This document shows positions 1 through 9,716 of a stretch of 40,051 bases of DNA, piece after piece. The notes below the pieces were generated by a model, which was given only the letters and a program-made list of their open reading frames with translations, was not told the origin of the DNA and searched no databases. The DNA comes from Bacteriovoracaceae bacterium. GTDB taxonomy: Bacteria > Bdellovibrionota > Bacteriovoracia > Bacteriovoracales > Bacteriovoracaceae. The first letter of the stretch is position 1; every line of letters begins with the position of its first letter. The DNA is taken from assembly GCA_028101965.1 (NCBI GenBank), contig JAOHMI010000018.1:1-40051 (forward strand), written 5' to 3'. The position numbers and the translations under genes are program-made.

Positions 1-13
1 GTGCCTCTAAATA

Positions 14-99
14 TTTCTTTTATATTCGATTTGTCTATAATATGATTTGCCCGATATTTTTATCAATTGGTTAACATATTTAGGGTTGAAATAATTTCA
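14..99 (+). promoter_or_regulatory. possible promoter and palindrome upstream of the AGCS symporter
   Basis: A TATAAT hexamer lies at 36-41 with only a weak -35 candidate about 16-17 bases before it. If it is used, the leader would be over 110 bases long. Inside that leader TGAAATAATTTCA (87-99) is a perfect 13-base palindrome with a single central base, more like a protein operator than an RNA hairpin. No regulator can be named. Confidence 0.25.
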
Positions 100-163
100 T
101 TTAGATTTAAAGAGCAAGTTTTCTTGTTTATCTTCCCCCTTAAATTTAATTCGTGGAGGTACC

Positions 164-1681
164 ATGCAAATGATAAAGGCCAGTTTTGTGGCATTTATGA
201 GTATAGTTTTTAGTTGGACTGTTCAAGCTAGCGAGTCAGCTGCTAAGACAAGTGGTTTTGAAGAGTTTGTTAATAACTTTTTTAATCGTCTAAATGGCCC
301 CTTTGCTACAGTTTTGTTTTATGAAATTCCAATTATTAAACTTCCTCTGATTGTTTTTGTAATGGTCGTTGGAGGGATTTTCTTTACGTTTCGTTTTGGA
401 TTTCTCAACGTTAAACTCTTTAAACACTCCTTTGATGTCATTCGCGGAAAGTTTGATGATCCAAAACATCCTGGAGAAATATCACACTTCCAAGCCCTCA
501 CTAGTGCCCTTTCGGCCACTGTTGGCTTAGGGAATATTGCAGGAGTTGCTGTGGCAATTCAGTTGGGTGGTCCAGGAGCTGTCTTTTGGCTTTGGATGAG
601 TGCCTTTTTTGGTATGAGTATGAAGTTTAGCTCTTGTACTCTTGCTCAATTATATAGAGACGTATCATCTAATGGATCCGTGCTAGGTGGACCTATGGTT
701 TATCTAAGAAAGGGATTTGCAGAAGTTAGAAACTGGCCCATGGCCGGTAAAGTTCTTGGGACTGTTTATGCAGTTCTGACCGTTGGTGCTAGTTTTGGTG
801 GTGGTAACATGTTTCAAGGGAATCAAACCTTTGAACTTTTGGCCAGTGAGTTTCCGGTTCTCGCCGATTACAACTGGGCAGTCGGTGTAACCTTAGCTTT
901 TTTTGCTGGAATTGTGCTTCTTGGGGGAATTTCCCGGATTGCTGCAGTTACTTCGAAGATGGTTCCTTTGATGTGTGGATTTTACGTTTTAAGCTGCTTA
1001 GCAATAATATTAGGAAACCTCGGTGAAGTACCGGCCATGTTTGGAGAAATTTTTCGTCAGGCATTTAATCCAGATGCAATGTTTGCAGGAGGTATGATTG
1101 GTGTTCTTGTTCAAGGGGTAAGGCGAGCTTCTTTTTCTAACGAAGCAGGTGTTGGGTCTGCTGCCATTGCTCATGCTGCTGCAAAGACAGATGAGCCGGT
1201 TAGAGAAGGTGTTGTGGCGATGATTGGACCATTCATTGATACCCATATCGTTTGTACAATGACCTCTTTAGCGATCTTAATTACAGGGGCACATTTAGAT
1301 CCATCAGTGACTGGTAAAGGGGCTCAGATCACGGCTCTAGCCTTTAGTTCAATTCATCCTATAATGCCGATGTTATTAACAATAGCTTCAGTTATTTTCG
1401 CTTACTCTACAGTGATTTCTTGGTCGTATTACGGGGAAAAAGCTTGGCAAACACTTTTTGGAGAGAAATCAAATAAGATTTATAGAATTATTTATGTTTT
1501 TGTGATCATTTTAGGACCGATATTGAAGCTTGGTGCTGTAATCGACTTCTCAGATTTAATGTTACTTTCTATGGCCCTTCCAAATGTAATTGGGATGATC
1601 TTTTTATCTCGTAAATTGGTTCCTATGGTAAGCGAGTATTTACAAAGGCTTAAAGCTGGAAAAATGAAAGTTTATAAATAA
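164..1681 (+). CDS. sodium:alanine/glycine symporter, AGCS family
   Basis: Predicted inner-membrane secondary transporter of 505 residues that imports alanine or glycine with Na+ or H+. The family signature is clear: GLGNIAGVA at residues 121-129 and GGPGAVFWLW at 135-144, followed by many hydrophobic spans. The N-terminus (residues 1-25, ending near VQAS) looks like a cleavable signal peptide, a variation seen in some AGCS proteins. The ATG at 164 is preceded by GGAGG at a short but good distance; an in-frame ATG three codons later is a less well spaced alternative. The gene stands alone, with a 94-base gap before the next gene. The substrate is not determined by sequence; alanine or glycine is the family default. 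Confidence 0.9.
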   Translation: MQMIKASFVAFMSIVFSWTVQASESAAKTSGFEEFVNNFFNRLNGPFATVLFYEIPIIKLPLIVFVMVVGGIFFTFRFGFLNVKLFKHSFDVIRGKFDDPKHPGEISHFQALTSALSATVGLGNIAGVAVAIQLGGPGAVFWLWMSAFFGMSMKFSSCTLAQLYRDVSSNGSVLGGPMVYLRKGFAEVRNWPMAGKVLGTVYAVLTVGASFGGGNMFQGNQTFELLASEFPVLADYNWAVGVTLAFFAGIVLLGGISRIAAVTSKMVPLMCGFYVLSCLAIILGNLGEVPAMFGEIFRQAFNPDAMFAGGMIGVLVQGVRRASFSNEAGVGSAAIAHAAAKTDEPVREGVVAMIGPFIDTHIVCTMTSLAILITGAHLDPSVTGKGAQITALAFSSIHPIMPMLLTIASVIFAYSTVISWSYYGEKAWQTLFGEKSNKIYRIIYVFVIILGPILKLGAVIDFSDLMLLSMALPNVIGMIFLSRKLVPMVSEYLQRLKAGKMKVYK

Positions 1682-1775
1682 AAACAATAAGTTAATTAAC
1701 GAGGTGGAATAAATCACTCAAGTATTGCCGTATTAATCCGATCGGAAGAAAGATGAGGTTTAAGTCCAAAATGGC

Positions 1776-4427
1776 TTGGTCTTTACTTCTGACGGATTAA
1801 TAAATTTGATAAAAAATAAAACCTTTGAACAAATGATTTTTTCCCACATCAGGTTGTATCTGATTATTGGATTCTCATTGGGGACAATGATTGTTGGAGG
1901 TTCTTATGTTTATCAAGCTAGTGATCAAATACAAGCAGAAACACTCAATCAGGCGATTAATAAAAAAATAAAAGTTGAGACACTTTTAAAATCCTTAACT
2001 GATCAAATTAAAATTACAGCTCAAAATGAATTCCTCATTCAATTTATGGGCAACGATCAAAGAAGCAAAAAAAGCATTGAGAAGATATTTAATGGCCTTA
2101 GAGGGTCACAGTATATTGAGGATATTTATATACTAGATCCATCAGAGAGAATTGTTTTTGATACTTCTTCTGAAGTGTTTCCCTTTTTTAAATTATTAAA
2201 GAAGGAATCCATTGGCGGACTTGAGACAATGTTCATTGGGAGGAATAAAAAATTTGGGCTTGTATCTCCTATTATTAAAGATGGGAAGCCTGTGGGAATG
2301 CTTATTTGGCGCTTAAAGCTAGAAGAACTTTTCTCCATGAAGAATAACCCTGGTTTTATTTATGGACTAGTTGTGAATGGTGTCGTGATCGTTGAAGATG
2401 AAGAGATCACACAATCCCCTTTTCGAGTAAGACAAAAACTTAATATAAAGAACTATGGTACATCTGAAATAATTGTTTCAGCATCTAAGAAAGTTTATCT
2501 TGTGCCAATATACTCTGGAATGATTGTTTTGATTCTAGTGGGTTTATTCTCGTTACTTATCATTATTCAATTTAATAGGAGAGTGGCAAAACACTTTGCT
2601 GACTATATAGTTAATTTAAAAAATGATGTTTCTAACTCATTGGTTGGAGATCCAAAACTTCTAGACAGTAATGAAACTATTATTGATGAACCATTTGAGA
2701 TTTCCATATTGCGGGCAAATTTCTTTAAAGTTTTAACAAAATTTAAGCAATTGAATGAAGGCTTAGAGGAAGAGGTCAAATCGAGGACTGAATCATTAAA
2801 AGATGCCTTAAAGGAAAGTAAGCAAGCAACAATAGCAAAGAGTCAGTTTTTAGCATCAATGAGTCATGAATTACGAACACCTATGAATGGTGTTATTGGT
2901 ATGGTCGATTTAATGCTCGAGAAGGACTTGACCCCTGACTTAGAAGATCAATTGAAAATTATTAAAAATTCAGCAGAGTCTCTTTTAAATATATTAAACG
3001 ATTTGCTCGACTTTAGTAAAATTGAAGCTGGAAAAATAGAATTGTTTTATGAAAATTTTAATTTAAAAGAAGTGCTACATGAAAGCTTTCTCTTACTGAA
3101 GAACAAAGCGGAGGAAAAAGGGATTAATTATGAAATTAATCTTAGTCAAAGTACCGATATATGGGTTTTATCTGATTCTACTAGATTAAGGCAGATTATG
3201 TTTAATCTAATAGGCAACGCTATAAAATTCACTAATCAAGGATCAGTTAAAATTGAACCTATTACCAACTATAATAAAGAAAGTAACAGCTATGATATCA
3301 CTATTCTGGTTAAGGATACTGGGATTGGGATAAAGGACGAAGATGGGCATCGTCTCTTTCAACCATTCTCTCAAGCTGATGCTTCTATTAATAAGCATTT
3401 TGGGGGAACAGGGTTAGGTCTAAGTATCTGCTATAAGCTGGTTGAGCTAATGGGGGGAACTATCGATTTTACGTCAAAGATTGGAGAAGGTTCAACTTTT
3501 TATATTAAGTGCTCTTTAAAGCGTGGTGAGAAAATTGCTATAAGGCAGTCAGTAGAAACACCTATGAAAAGTAAATTGGCAGAACTAATTCCCTTAAGAG
3601 TTCTAGTAGCTGAGGATAATTTAATAAATCAAAAAGTGATTGGAGGCATTTTAGGAAACTTTGGATATAAGCCTCATTTTGCACAAAATGGTTGGGATGC
3701 TGTTAACGCCACCAAAAGAGTCAACTACGACCTCATTTTCATGGATATCCAGATGCCAGGCTTAAACGGGATCGATGCAACCACTGAAATATTAAGAGAT
3801 TGCTATAACTTTGAAGGTAAAATTATTGCTCTGACCGCAAATGTATTTGAAGATGATAAAAAAAGATGTCTGGATGCAGGGATGGTGGATTTTTTATCTA
3901 AGCCAGTTCACAAAGATCAAGTTCAGTATATAATAAAGTCTAACTTCACTCCCATTATACGGGAAAGTGAATTGGAAAATATGGAAAATATATTTAATCA
4001 AAGTGAAAATACAAAAGTGAATGAAGATACTACTGTATCTTTGGATGAGGAGATTGTTTCCCTTGAAAAATCAATTGAAATTAAAGAACCAGTAATTGAT
4101 AAAGAGCAGATTGACGCAATTTACTTTGCTGACAAAGATTTATTTGAAGAATTATTTTTTCAGTTTGAAGACGAATTGAATGTATCCTTACAAGAGTTAG
4201 TTGGTTTAATTGAAAAGAATGACGCTACTAAAATAAAAGAGAAAGCTCATTATATAAAAGGGATGGCCAGAAACCTTGGGGCCAAAAAAATAGGTGATCT
4301 CTTCCAAAAAGTAGAGTTAGAATACAATAGCGATTCTTTCGAGTTTGATCTCAATTCAGTTAATCAAGTTATTGAAGAATACTTTTTCTCGGTATATCAA
4401 AATTACGAAATTCAAAAAGCGGCCTAA
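1776..4427 (+). CDS. membrane hybrid sensor histidine kinase (HisKA-HATPase-REC-Hpt)
   Basis: Predicted 883-residue phosphorelay protein. In order: a membrane span at about 27-46, a periplasmic sensor of about 195 residues that I cannot assign, a second span at about 245-265, a linker with coiled-coil character, HisKA with phospho-accepting H364 in SHELRTP, an HATPase domain (N481, DTGIGI near 514, GTGLGLS at 544-550), a receiver with D657, T687 and K709, and a C-terminal Hpt with H825 in AHYIKGM. All catalytic residues of an ArcB/BarA-type relay are present. No dedicated response regulator lies beside it, so the output partner is unknown. The start is uncertain: the TTG at 1776 opens the frame just after a stop, and an in-frame ATG at 1833 just before the first span also lacks a good Shine-Dalgarno. 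Confidence 0.88.
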   Translation: MVFTSDGLINLIKNKTFEQMIFSHIRLYLIIGFSLGTMIVGGSYVYQASDQIQAETLNQAINKKIKVETLLKSLTDQIKITAQNEFLIQFMGNDQRSKKSIEKIFNGLRGSQYIEDIYILDPSERIVFDTSSEVFPFFKLLKKESIGGLETMFIGRNKKFGLVSPIIKDGKPVGMLIWRLKLEELFSMKNNPGFIYGLVVNGVVIVEDEEITQSPFRVRQKLNIKNYGTSEIIVSASKKVYLVPIYSGMIVLILVGLFSLLIIIQFNRRVAKHFADYIVNLKNDVSNSLVGDPKLLDSNETIIDEPFEISILRANFFKVLTKFKQLNEGLEEEVKSRTESLKDALKESKQATIAKSQFLASMSHELRTPMNGVIGMVDLMLEKDLTPDLEDQLKIIKNSAESLLNILNDLLDFSKIEAGKIELFYENFNLKEVLHESFLLLKNKAEEKGINYEINLSQSTDIWVLSDSTRLRQIMFNLIGNAIKFTNQGSVKIEPITNYNKESNSYDITILVKDTGIGIKDEDGHRLFQPFSQADASINKHFGGTGLGLSICYKLVELMGGTIDFTSKIGEGSTFYIKCSLKRGEKIAIRQSVETPMKSKLAELIPLRVLVAEDNLINQKVIGGILGNFGYKPHFAQNGWDAVNATKRVNYDLIFMDIQMPGLNGIDATTEILRDCYNFEGKIIALTANVFEDDKKRCLDAGMVDFLSKPVHKDQVQYIIKSNFTPIIRESELENMENIFNQSENTKVNEDTTVSLDEEIVSLEKSIEIKEPVIDKEQIDAIYFADKDLFEELFFQFEDELNVSLQELVGLIEKNDATKIKEKAHYIKGMARNLGAKKIGDLFQKVELEYNSDSFEFDLNSVNQVIEEYFFSVYQNYEIQKAA

Positions 4428-4520
4428 TTTTACATATTCAAATTAAAAACCTATCCTAGAAGTCATCTATTATCCATTGAAAGAACAATTGGTACAAGCC
4501 ACAGAATTAGCGTATAAATT

Positions 4521-5903
4521 ATGGGAAATAAAAAAACTAAAACCGAGCACTCCTTCAATAAGAAAGGAGATCAAAGTAATCAAAATAAAAAATTTTCACC
4601 ATTAACCGGTCATTCTGTTTACGTAGGACTGATAGGTTTATTCGTCTTAATATTAGTTCAATATTTTACCTATAAAAATATGAATGTATCCCATGCTCAA
4701 TTTTTAGTGCGGCAATTCTATAATATTATAATTGTGGGCTTAGTTATGGGAGCATGTGAAATTTTCTTTTGGGTCAAAAGTAAGGATTATCAATATTTTA
4801 ATGTTTTTGATCTCAAAAATAATGATATGAAAGTTTTTTTCAGCAATTGGGCAAAGGAAAGTCTGGGAGTTTTATTTTTTCTTTCGTTAACCTATTTTTT
4901 TTACCGAATGATGCCCACATTTAAATTTGATAAACCGGAAGAGTTCTACGGATCATTTTTCTTTTTTATAAACGGCTTAGTTTATATCTTTCCTGCTTTT
5001 ATGGTTGTTTATACATTTTTTACATTACTCTTTCATCATGATGAGGATAACCCCACGCCTTATTATAGTTCAATGAGTTCAATTTTTGTCTATTTTTACC
5101 ATCAGCTTCTTACCGAAGAATCATTTACATTTCCTAAAAAAGATTTGATAAACCTTCGTTCGATTATTGTGAAATTTTTCTTTATTCCGACTATGTTTGT
5201 GTTTTTTATCAGCCAATCAAAATCTTTTGTCATGAATTTAAGTTTTTTAGGTAATATTTCTCAAAATGGATATCATGTTCAAAACCTTGCCCAATTCAAT
5301 TTAGACTTTTTAAATGTTTGTCAATCTTTCTTATTTTATACGGATGTAGGAGTTGGGTTGATGGGTTATTTGTTTGCTTGTCGTTGGTTCAAAAATACCA
5401 ATCTCTCAATTGAGCCAACCATGCTTGGTTGGGTAGTGACTTTACTTTGCTATCCACCTTTTCGAGAGCTTTATGGGAAATTTTTTAATACTCCATCTGA
5501 CAAAGCTTTTTTGCAATTTGAAACCTCATGGATTGTATTAATCTTTATATTTTTCGCCTTGAGCTCTATTGTTATTTATAGTTTATCTACTGTCTATTTT
5601 GGAATTAGGTTTTCTAATCTCACCTATCGTGGAGTCATTGATAAAGGACCTTATTCACTCGTTCGCCACCCGGCCTATGCTTCTAAAAATATTTCTTGGT
5701 GGTTAGTAATGTTTCCTTATGCACTTTTTTCCTTTCTTGGGGGGCAATATCAGTTGGCCATTTTTCAGTGTATCGGACTAATGATGATTTCCCTCTTGTA
5801 CTACTTTCGAGCAATTACAGAAGAGAATCATCTAAAAGAATTTGAAGACTATCAAAGCTATATGGAGAAAGTTCGCTATCGATTTATTCCTTATGTGATT
5901 TAA
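4521..5903 (+). CDS. integral membrane methyltransferase, isoprenylcysteine carboxyl methyltransferase (ICMT)-like
   Basis: 460-residue polytopic membrane protein. The last 90 residues carry the ICMT/phospholipid methyltransferase signature: GPYSLVRHPAY followed by a hydrophobic span, then an E-E-N-H-L motif and a Y-x-x-Y-x-x-x-V-x-x-R-F-I-P-Y ending. In the family this region binds S-adenosylmethionine and methylates membrane-bound substrates. The long N-terminal portion adds several hydrophobic segments after a charged, Lys/Asn-rich cytoplasmic start of about 30 residues, so the protein is far longer than simple bacterial ICMT-like proteins of about 150-200 residues. The methyl acceptor is unknown. 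The ATG at 4521 has little Shine-Dalgarno. The gene is 93 bases after the hybrid kinase and may be co-transcribed with it. Confidence 0.72.
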   Translation: MGNKKTKTEHSFNKKGDQSNQNKKFSPLTGHSVYVGLIGLFVLILVQYFTYKNMNVSHAQFLVRQFYNIIIVGLVMGACEIFFWVKSKDYQYFNVFDLKNNDMKVFFSNWAKESLGVLFFLSLTYFFYRMMPTFKFDKPEEFYGSFFFFINGLVYIFPAFMVVYTFFTLLFHHDEDNPTPYYSSMSSIFVYFYHQLLTEESFTFPKKDLINLRSIIVKFFFIPTMFVFFISQSKSFVMNLSFLGNISQNGYHVQNLAQFNLDFLNVCQSFLFYTDVGVGLMGYLFACRWFKNTNLSIEPTMLGWVVTLLCYPPFRELYGKFFNTPSDKAFLQFETSWIVLIFIFFALSSIVIYSLSTVYFGIRFSNLTYRGVIDKGPYSLVRHPAYASKNISWWLVMFPYALFSFLGGQYQLAIFQCIGLMMISLLYYFRAITEENHLKEFEDYQSYMEKVRYRFIPYVI

Positions 5904-6044
5904 GTTATCGTAATAGTGTGGTTAGTTATAAATTAACAAATCTTTAACATGTATAATTTCTACTTCGATACAGTCTTTTTCCTATGATACCAGCTCAATT
6001 GCGGCATACTCCGTGATACAGCATTTATTAATAAGGAAAACAAC

Positions 6045-6461
6045 ATGTTCAATAGATTGTTCGTAACTACCTCTATAATTACCTTCTTCTTTGTGATTTC
6101 AAGTAATAGTTTTTCTCAAGATGTTCTTAGCAGTAATTTTAAAGATATCAAGGTGAAAGAAACAGAAGTAGAGGTTAGGCTTCATTTAGAGATTCGAAAT
6201 AACGACAATATCTATTTAATATATTGCCAGCTTCCTTGTGTTGTAAATCAAGTTAACGCAGGTGAAGTATTTGTTGGATTTTACCCTATAAATGTAAATA
6301 ATGAGCTTTATGAATTTCCAAAAGATATTTTTTGGTCAATCACGGTTCCAAGCAATGAAGGAATAACTGGAACTGATAGTAACTCGACGCTTTTTATTAA
6401 AGTAAAAACTTCTCAAAATAAACGGCATGCATTAAGTGTTGACTTAGTTTCAGATAAGTAA
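6045..6461 (+). CDS. small secreted protein of unknown function
   Basis: 138 residues with a signal peptide (hydrophobic residues 5-24, probable cleavage after NSFS). The mature part is about 113 residues, rich in beta-strand-forming residues, with one close Cys pair (CQLPC). I do not recognise a family. AAGGA lies 7 bases before the ATG. The stop is 13 bases before the start of the sodium:solute symporter, so the two are probably one transcript, and this could be a periplasmic accessory protein of that transporter. That link rests on position alone. Confidence 0.7.
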   Translation: MFNRLFVTTSIITFFFVISSNSFSQDVLSSNFKDIKVKETEVEVRLHLEIRNNDNIYLIYCQLPCVVNQVNAGEVFVGFYPINVNNELYEFPKDIFWSITVPSNEGITGTDSNSTLFIKVKTSQNKRHALSVDLVSDK

Positions 6462-6474
6462 AAACGATAAAAGT

Positions 6475-7944
6475 ATGAACTTGTCACAGTCTTATTTTTC
6501 ATTTCTAGATAAATTTGATTTCATCGTCTTTTCTTTGGTTTTTATTTTTACCATTATTGCAGTTATCTGGGGGAATTCTAAGAAGAAAAAAATCAAATCG
6601 ACCAAGCAAGATGATAGGAATGGTATTATTGAAACTCTCTTAATGGGTCGCCAACTTACTCTTCCTCTGTTTGTTGGAACTTTAGTGGCCACTTGGTACG
6701 GTGGAATATTGGGGGTGACACAAATTTCCTTTGAGTACGGAATTTATAATTTCCTCACTCAAGGTGTTTTTTGGTATGTTACTTATCTTATTTTTGCTCT
6801 TTTTCTTGTATCTAAAATCAAACAAACGCAATCAATAACTTTACCCGAACTCATTAAGCATAAATTTGGTCCAAAATCAGCAAAGGTTGCTGCCATATTT
6901 AATTTCTTTAATGTGGTCCCCATTGCTTATACTCTAAGTGTTGGAATAATTATTAAAAGTTTATTTGGTTTTTCTCTCAATTACAGCATGATGATAGGGC
7001 TCACCTTTATTTTAATTTATTCTAGCTTCGGTGGACTTCGCGCAGTTGTCTTTAGTGATATGGTTCAATTTTTTGTCATGTGCTTATCCGTTCTTCTCGT
7101 GGTGTTATTTTCATTTTCTGAATATGGAGGTATTAGTTTCTTACAGGAGAATTTACCTGCAGGGCATTTTGACCCTACTGGGGGACAGAGTATCTTAACA
7201 ATTTTTGTTTGGGGGATCATTGCTCTTTCAACCCTAGTAGACCCTAATTTCTACCAAAGAGTGTTTGCTGCCCAATCTGAAGCTGTGGCCAAAAAAGGGA
7301 TATATATATCAACCATAGTTTGGATTTGCTTCGATGTCTGTACTACTCTAGGCGGATTGTATGCCAGAGCTGTTTTAGGGGGAGAAGCCGACTCCGGGAC
7401 TGCCTATATTTATTATTTTCTTCAATTATTGCCTTCGGGACTGCGTGGATTAGTCCTAGCGGGTATAGTGGCCACTATTCTTAGTACGATCGACAGTTAC
7501 TTGTTCGTTGCTTCCACTACTTTTAATTATGATCTGTTTCCTAAATTAATAAAGAAGTTTAAGCACTCAGTTCACTTTGGAGTTGTGCTTATAGGAGGGC
7601 TTTCTCTCGTTCTGGCCAATTCATTTGATGGCAGCATAAAAGCCGTCTGGAAGACACTAGGGTCTTATTCTTCTGCATGCTTGTTGGTTCCTGTTTTATA
7701 TGGGCAGATGTTTAAAAAATATAAGATAAGCGACATTCATTTCGTTTTAACTTGCTCTCTTTCCGCTATAGGTGTCACTGTTTGGCGTTTAGTCGAACGA
7801 AATGGAATATGGGCCGAAGTAGATGAAATTTATATTGGTATTTTGCTCTCAATTCTTTCACTTTCCTTGGGTATATTCTCTCAAAAATTTGGCTTGATTC
7901 AAAACATTGTTACATTGATGAAAGATAATACATCTAAAAAATAA
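6475..7944 (+). CDS. sodium:solute symporter family (SSS) transporter
   Basis: 489-residue inner-membrane transporter with about 13 hydrophobic segments. The motifs fit the SSS family (PutP/SglT fold): a first span followed by a G-R-x-L-x-L-P-x-F-V-G-T segment, ATWYGGILG in the unwound helix region near residues 75-83, and a Thr-Ile-Asp segment (ILSTIDSY) near residue 340 where family members bind Na+. It should couple substrate import to Na+. The substrate cannot be told from sequence. It follows the small secreted protein by 13 bases in a likely operon. No strong Shine-Dalgarno precedes the ATG, so coupling to the upstream gene is possible. Confidence 0.85.
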   Translation: MNLSQSYFSFLDKFDFIVFSLVFIFTIIAVIWGNSKKKKIKSTKQDDRNGIIETLLMGRQLTLPLFVGTLVATWYGGILGVTQISFEYGIYNFLTQGVFWYVTYLIFALFLVSKIKQTQSITLPELIKHKFGPKSAKVAAIFNFFNVVPIAYTLSVGIIIKSLFGFSLNYSMMIGLTFILIYSSFGGLRAVVFSDMVQFFVMCLSVLLVVLFSFSEYGGISFLQENLPAGHFDPTGGQSILTIFVWGIIALSTLVDPNFYQRVFAAQSEAVAKKGIYISTIVWICFDVCTTLGGLYARAVLGGEADSGTAYIYYFLQLLPSGLRGLVLAGIVATILSTIDSYLFVASTTFNYDLFPKLIKKFKHSVHFGVVLIGGLSLVLANSFDGSIKAVWKTLGSYSSACLLVPVLYGQMFKKYKISDIHFVLTCSLSAIGVTVWRLVERNGIWAEVDEIYIGILLSILSLSLGIFSQKFGLIQNIVTLMKDNTSKK

Positions 7945-8057
7945 TTCTCTTTTAAAAATCTTCTTGTTACCATTTCTCTATCCAAAATAAAAAGAAACAT
8001 GTGTATTCATTATTTTTACATTTTTAAAAATCAGAATCATTTTGAAGGGAGACTATT

Positions 8058-8582
8058 ATGATTAAAATTTTATTAGGAACACTAATGCTTGTTTCATTCT
8101 CTGCTTTTTCCTACGGAGAGAAACTATCATTTAAAAAATTTAAAGATAGTTGCGTTAACTATACCAATTATGGTTATCAACAACCACCTTCGGAAATCGT
8201 TATTAGTTGTTCAAACGCGGTTTATGATTGGGAACAATTAGAAGATTCAGAAATGCAAGCGGAAACAAGTCGTTTCTTAAAAGCTGGACTTATTTCCAAT
8301 AAGAATAAAGTTGTGGCCAAAGAGTTTGATATTGAAATTGATCCTTATAATTTCATGTGCCCACGTTTTAAAGAAATTTTAAAAACATTTGCCCAAGATT
8401 TTAATGCAAACTGTACAGAATTGGTTAATTATGAAGGTTCACTTAAAGAGTGGTGTCTCGAAAAAATTAATACGACGATTGGAGAGAATCCAGAAGCTCA
8501 ACAAACTCAAGATACCGGTCGTGTAATCGTTAGCTGTAAAAATAAACCGCTTAATCGCAGAAGCACCACACATCAAAGATAG
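8058..8582 (+). CDS. secreted Cys-containing protein of unknown function
   Basis: 174 residues with a clear signal peptide (residues 1-20, ending FSYG). The mature chain has six cysteines, an even number that would allow three disulfides in the periplasm or outside the cell. A Cys-Val-x-Tyr motif follows the signal, and VISCSN and IVSCKN recur near the start and end of the mature chain, suggesting a weak internal repeat. GAAGGGAG precedes the ATG at good spacing. I cannot assign a family. It lies alone between the SSS transporter and the transglutaminase-like pair. Confidence 0.7.
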   Translation: MIKILLGTLMLVSFSAFSYGEKLSFKKFKDSCVNYTNYGYQQPPSEIVISCSNAVYDWEQLEDSEMQAETSRFLKAGLISNKNKVVAKEFDIEIDPYNFMCPRFKEILKTFAQDFNANCTELVNYEGSLKEWCLEKINTTIGENPEAQQTQDTGRVIVSCKNKPLNRRSTTHQR

Positions 8583-8619
8583 TTGTAACTATTAAAAAGT
8601 TTTTTGATTAGAAATATTT

Positions 8620-8646
8620 AAGCGCTTGTTCATAGGACAAGCGCTT
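8620..8646. terminator. 10-bp perfect hairpin between two secreted-protein genes
   Basis: AAGCGCTTGT (8620-8629) pairs perfectly with ACAAGCGCTT (8637-8646) around the loop TCATAGG. It lies 37 bases after the upstream stop and 23 bases before the next start. The trailing sequence GTTGTATAAAAG has too few T residues for a textbook intrinsic terminator, so it may be a weak terminator, an mRNA-end stabiliser or a 5' leader element of the downstream gene. Confidence 0.4.
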
Positions 8647-8669
8647 GTTGTATAAAAGGCAAGACTCAT

Positions 8670-9716
8670 ATGAAATTATATCTTTTTATACTTCTCATTT
8701 TATCTCCGATTTTTTTAACCTTTGGCTCAGAACTGTTTGAGCAAAAGAGAGTAAGTCTCCTTTTAGAAGAAGTAGATGTTTCTGAAACAAACGACTACTA
8801 TTACTCGAATGGGGTTCCCTTTGCAGGAAAAGAATATGAATCAGTAACCAAACAGCATGGAATCTTGAAAATTAAAAAAGAACTAGTTGATGGGAAGATT
8901 CGTACCTATGAGGGAGATGTGAAACCTTGGTCTTCCTGGTGGTGGCCAAGTTTTCAAAAAAATTTATTTTCTTCAGGAACGAGCACAAATAATTCGCCGT
9001 TAGGAAAATATGATCGCTACTATAAGAAGCGTTTTCGAGTTGACCCTAAAACAGCTTTCTTTGAAGAAAAAAACTTATACAACCCTCGATCAGTTGAATG
9101 GGCAGGACTTTGTTATCCCTGGTCAATTGTCTCGCTGATAGTTCCTGAGCCAAACAAATCACGGATTATTCGCAAGATAAAATTTGATGTTAAAGATCAG
9201 AAGGCCCTTATTCTAAAAAGCTATGAGCTGATTGAAAAAGGTGTGAAAATGTATGGGGTGAGAAATAACTCCGATTGGGATGATATTTTTGCTGATATTT
9301 ATCCAGAACAGTTCCATCGCTTTATTCAGGTTTATCTCCAAGATAAAAAGCAATCATTTGTAATGGATACTGATCCAAAATATCCAGTGTGGAATGTTCC
9401 GGTATATAAGGTGCAATTTAAAATTATTAAAGAGGGGAATAACTTGTCGGTTAAAGCATGGGTTTTTACAGCAAGCCCACATGTGGATGACCCCAACTAT
9501 GTTGGAACATATATTGTAACTAAAACATATACATATCAGTTAAACATAACAAAAGAAGCAGGAGAGTATTATCATATTGGTAAGGGGCAATGGACAGATC
9601 GTTCACGATGGGACCATCCTGACTACCTCCTAATTGTCGATCCTGAAAAAATGGTTCATCGTTCCTTAAATCCAAAAGTAAAAAATGAGGTTGTCCGTGA
9701 CATACTTGGTCTCTAG
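8670..9716 (+). CDS. secreted transglutaminase-elicitor-like cysteine protein, paralogue 1
   Basis: 348 residues with a signal peptide (residues 1-20). It shares a pattern with the genes at 9685 and 19644: a KPWSSWWWP motif near residue 85, then W-A-G-L-C (C148), a distant F-H (H216) and V-M-D (D233) followed by WNVPVY. The order Cys, His, Asp with the spacing seen is that of a papain-like or transglutaminase-like triad, and the G-x-C-x-G-W type motif resembles the transglutaminase elicitor family known from oomycetes and marine bacteria. Here the Cys motif reads GLCYPW instead of GxCxGW, so activity may differ. The family assignment is inference. It overlaps the next gene by 32 bases and is probably co-translated with it. 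Confidence 0.6.
   Translation: MKLYLFILLILSPIFLTFGSELFEQKRVSLLLEEVDVSETNDYYYSNGVPFAGKEYESVTKQHGILKIKKELVDGKIRTYEGDVKPWSSWWWPSFQKNLFSSGTSTNNSPLGKYDRYYKKRFRVDPKTAFFEEKNLYNPRSVEWAGLCYPWSIVSLIVPEPNKSRIIRKIKFDVKDQKALILKSYELIEKGVKMYGVRNNSDWDDIFADIYPEQFHRFIQVYLQDKKQSFVMDTDPKYPVWNVPVYKVQFKIIKEGNNLSVKAWVFTASPHVDDPNYVGTYIVTKTYTYQLNITKEAGEYYHIGKGQWTDRSRWDHPDYLLIVDPEKMVHRSLNPKVKNEVVRDILGL

Noticed and set aside
1771-1800. ATG at 1771 as the start of the hybrid kinase
   Set aside because: It is out of frame with the kinase and stops after nine codons.
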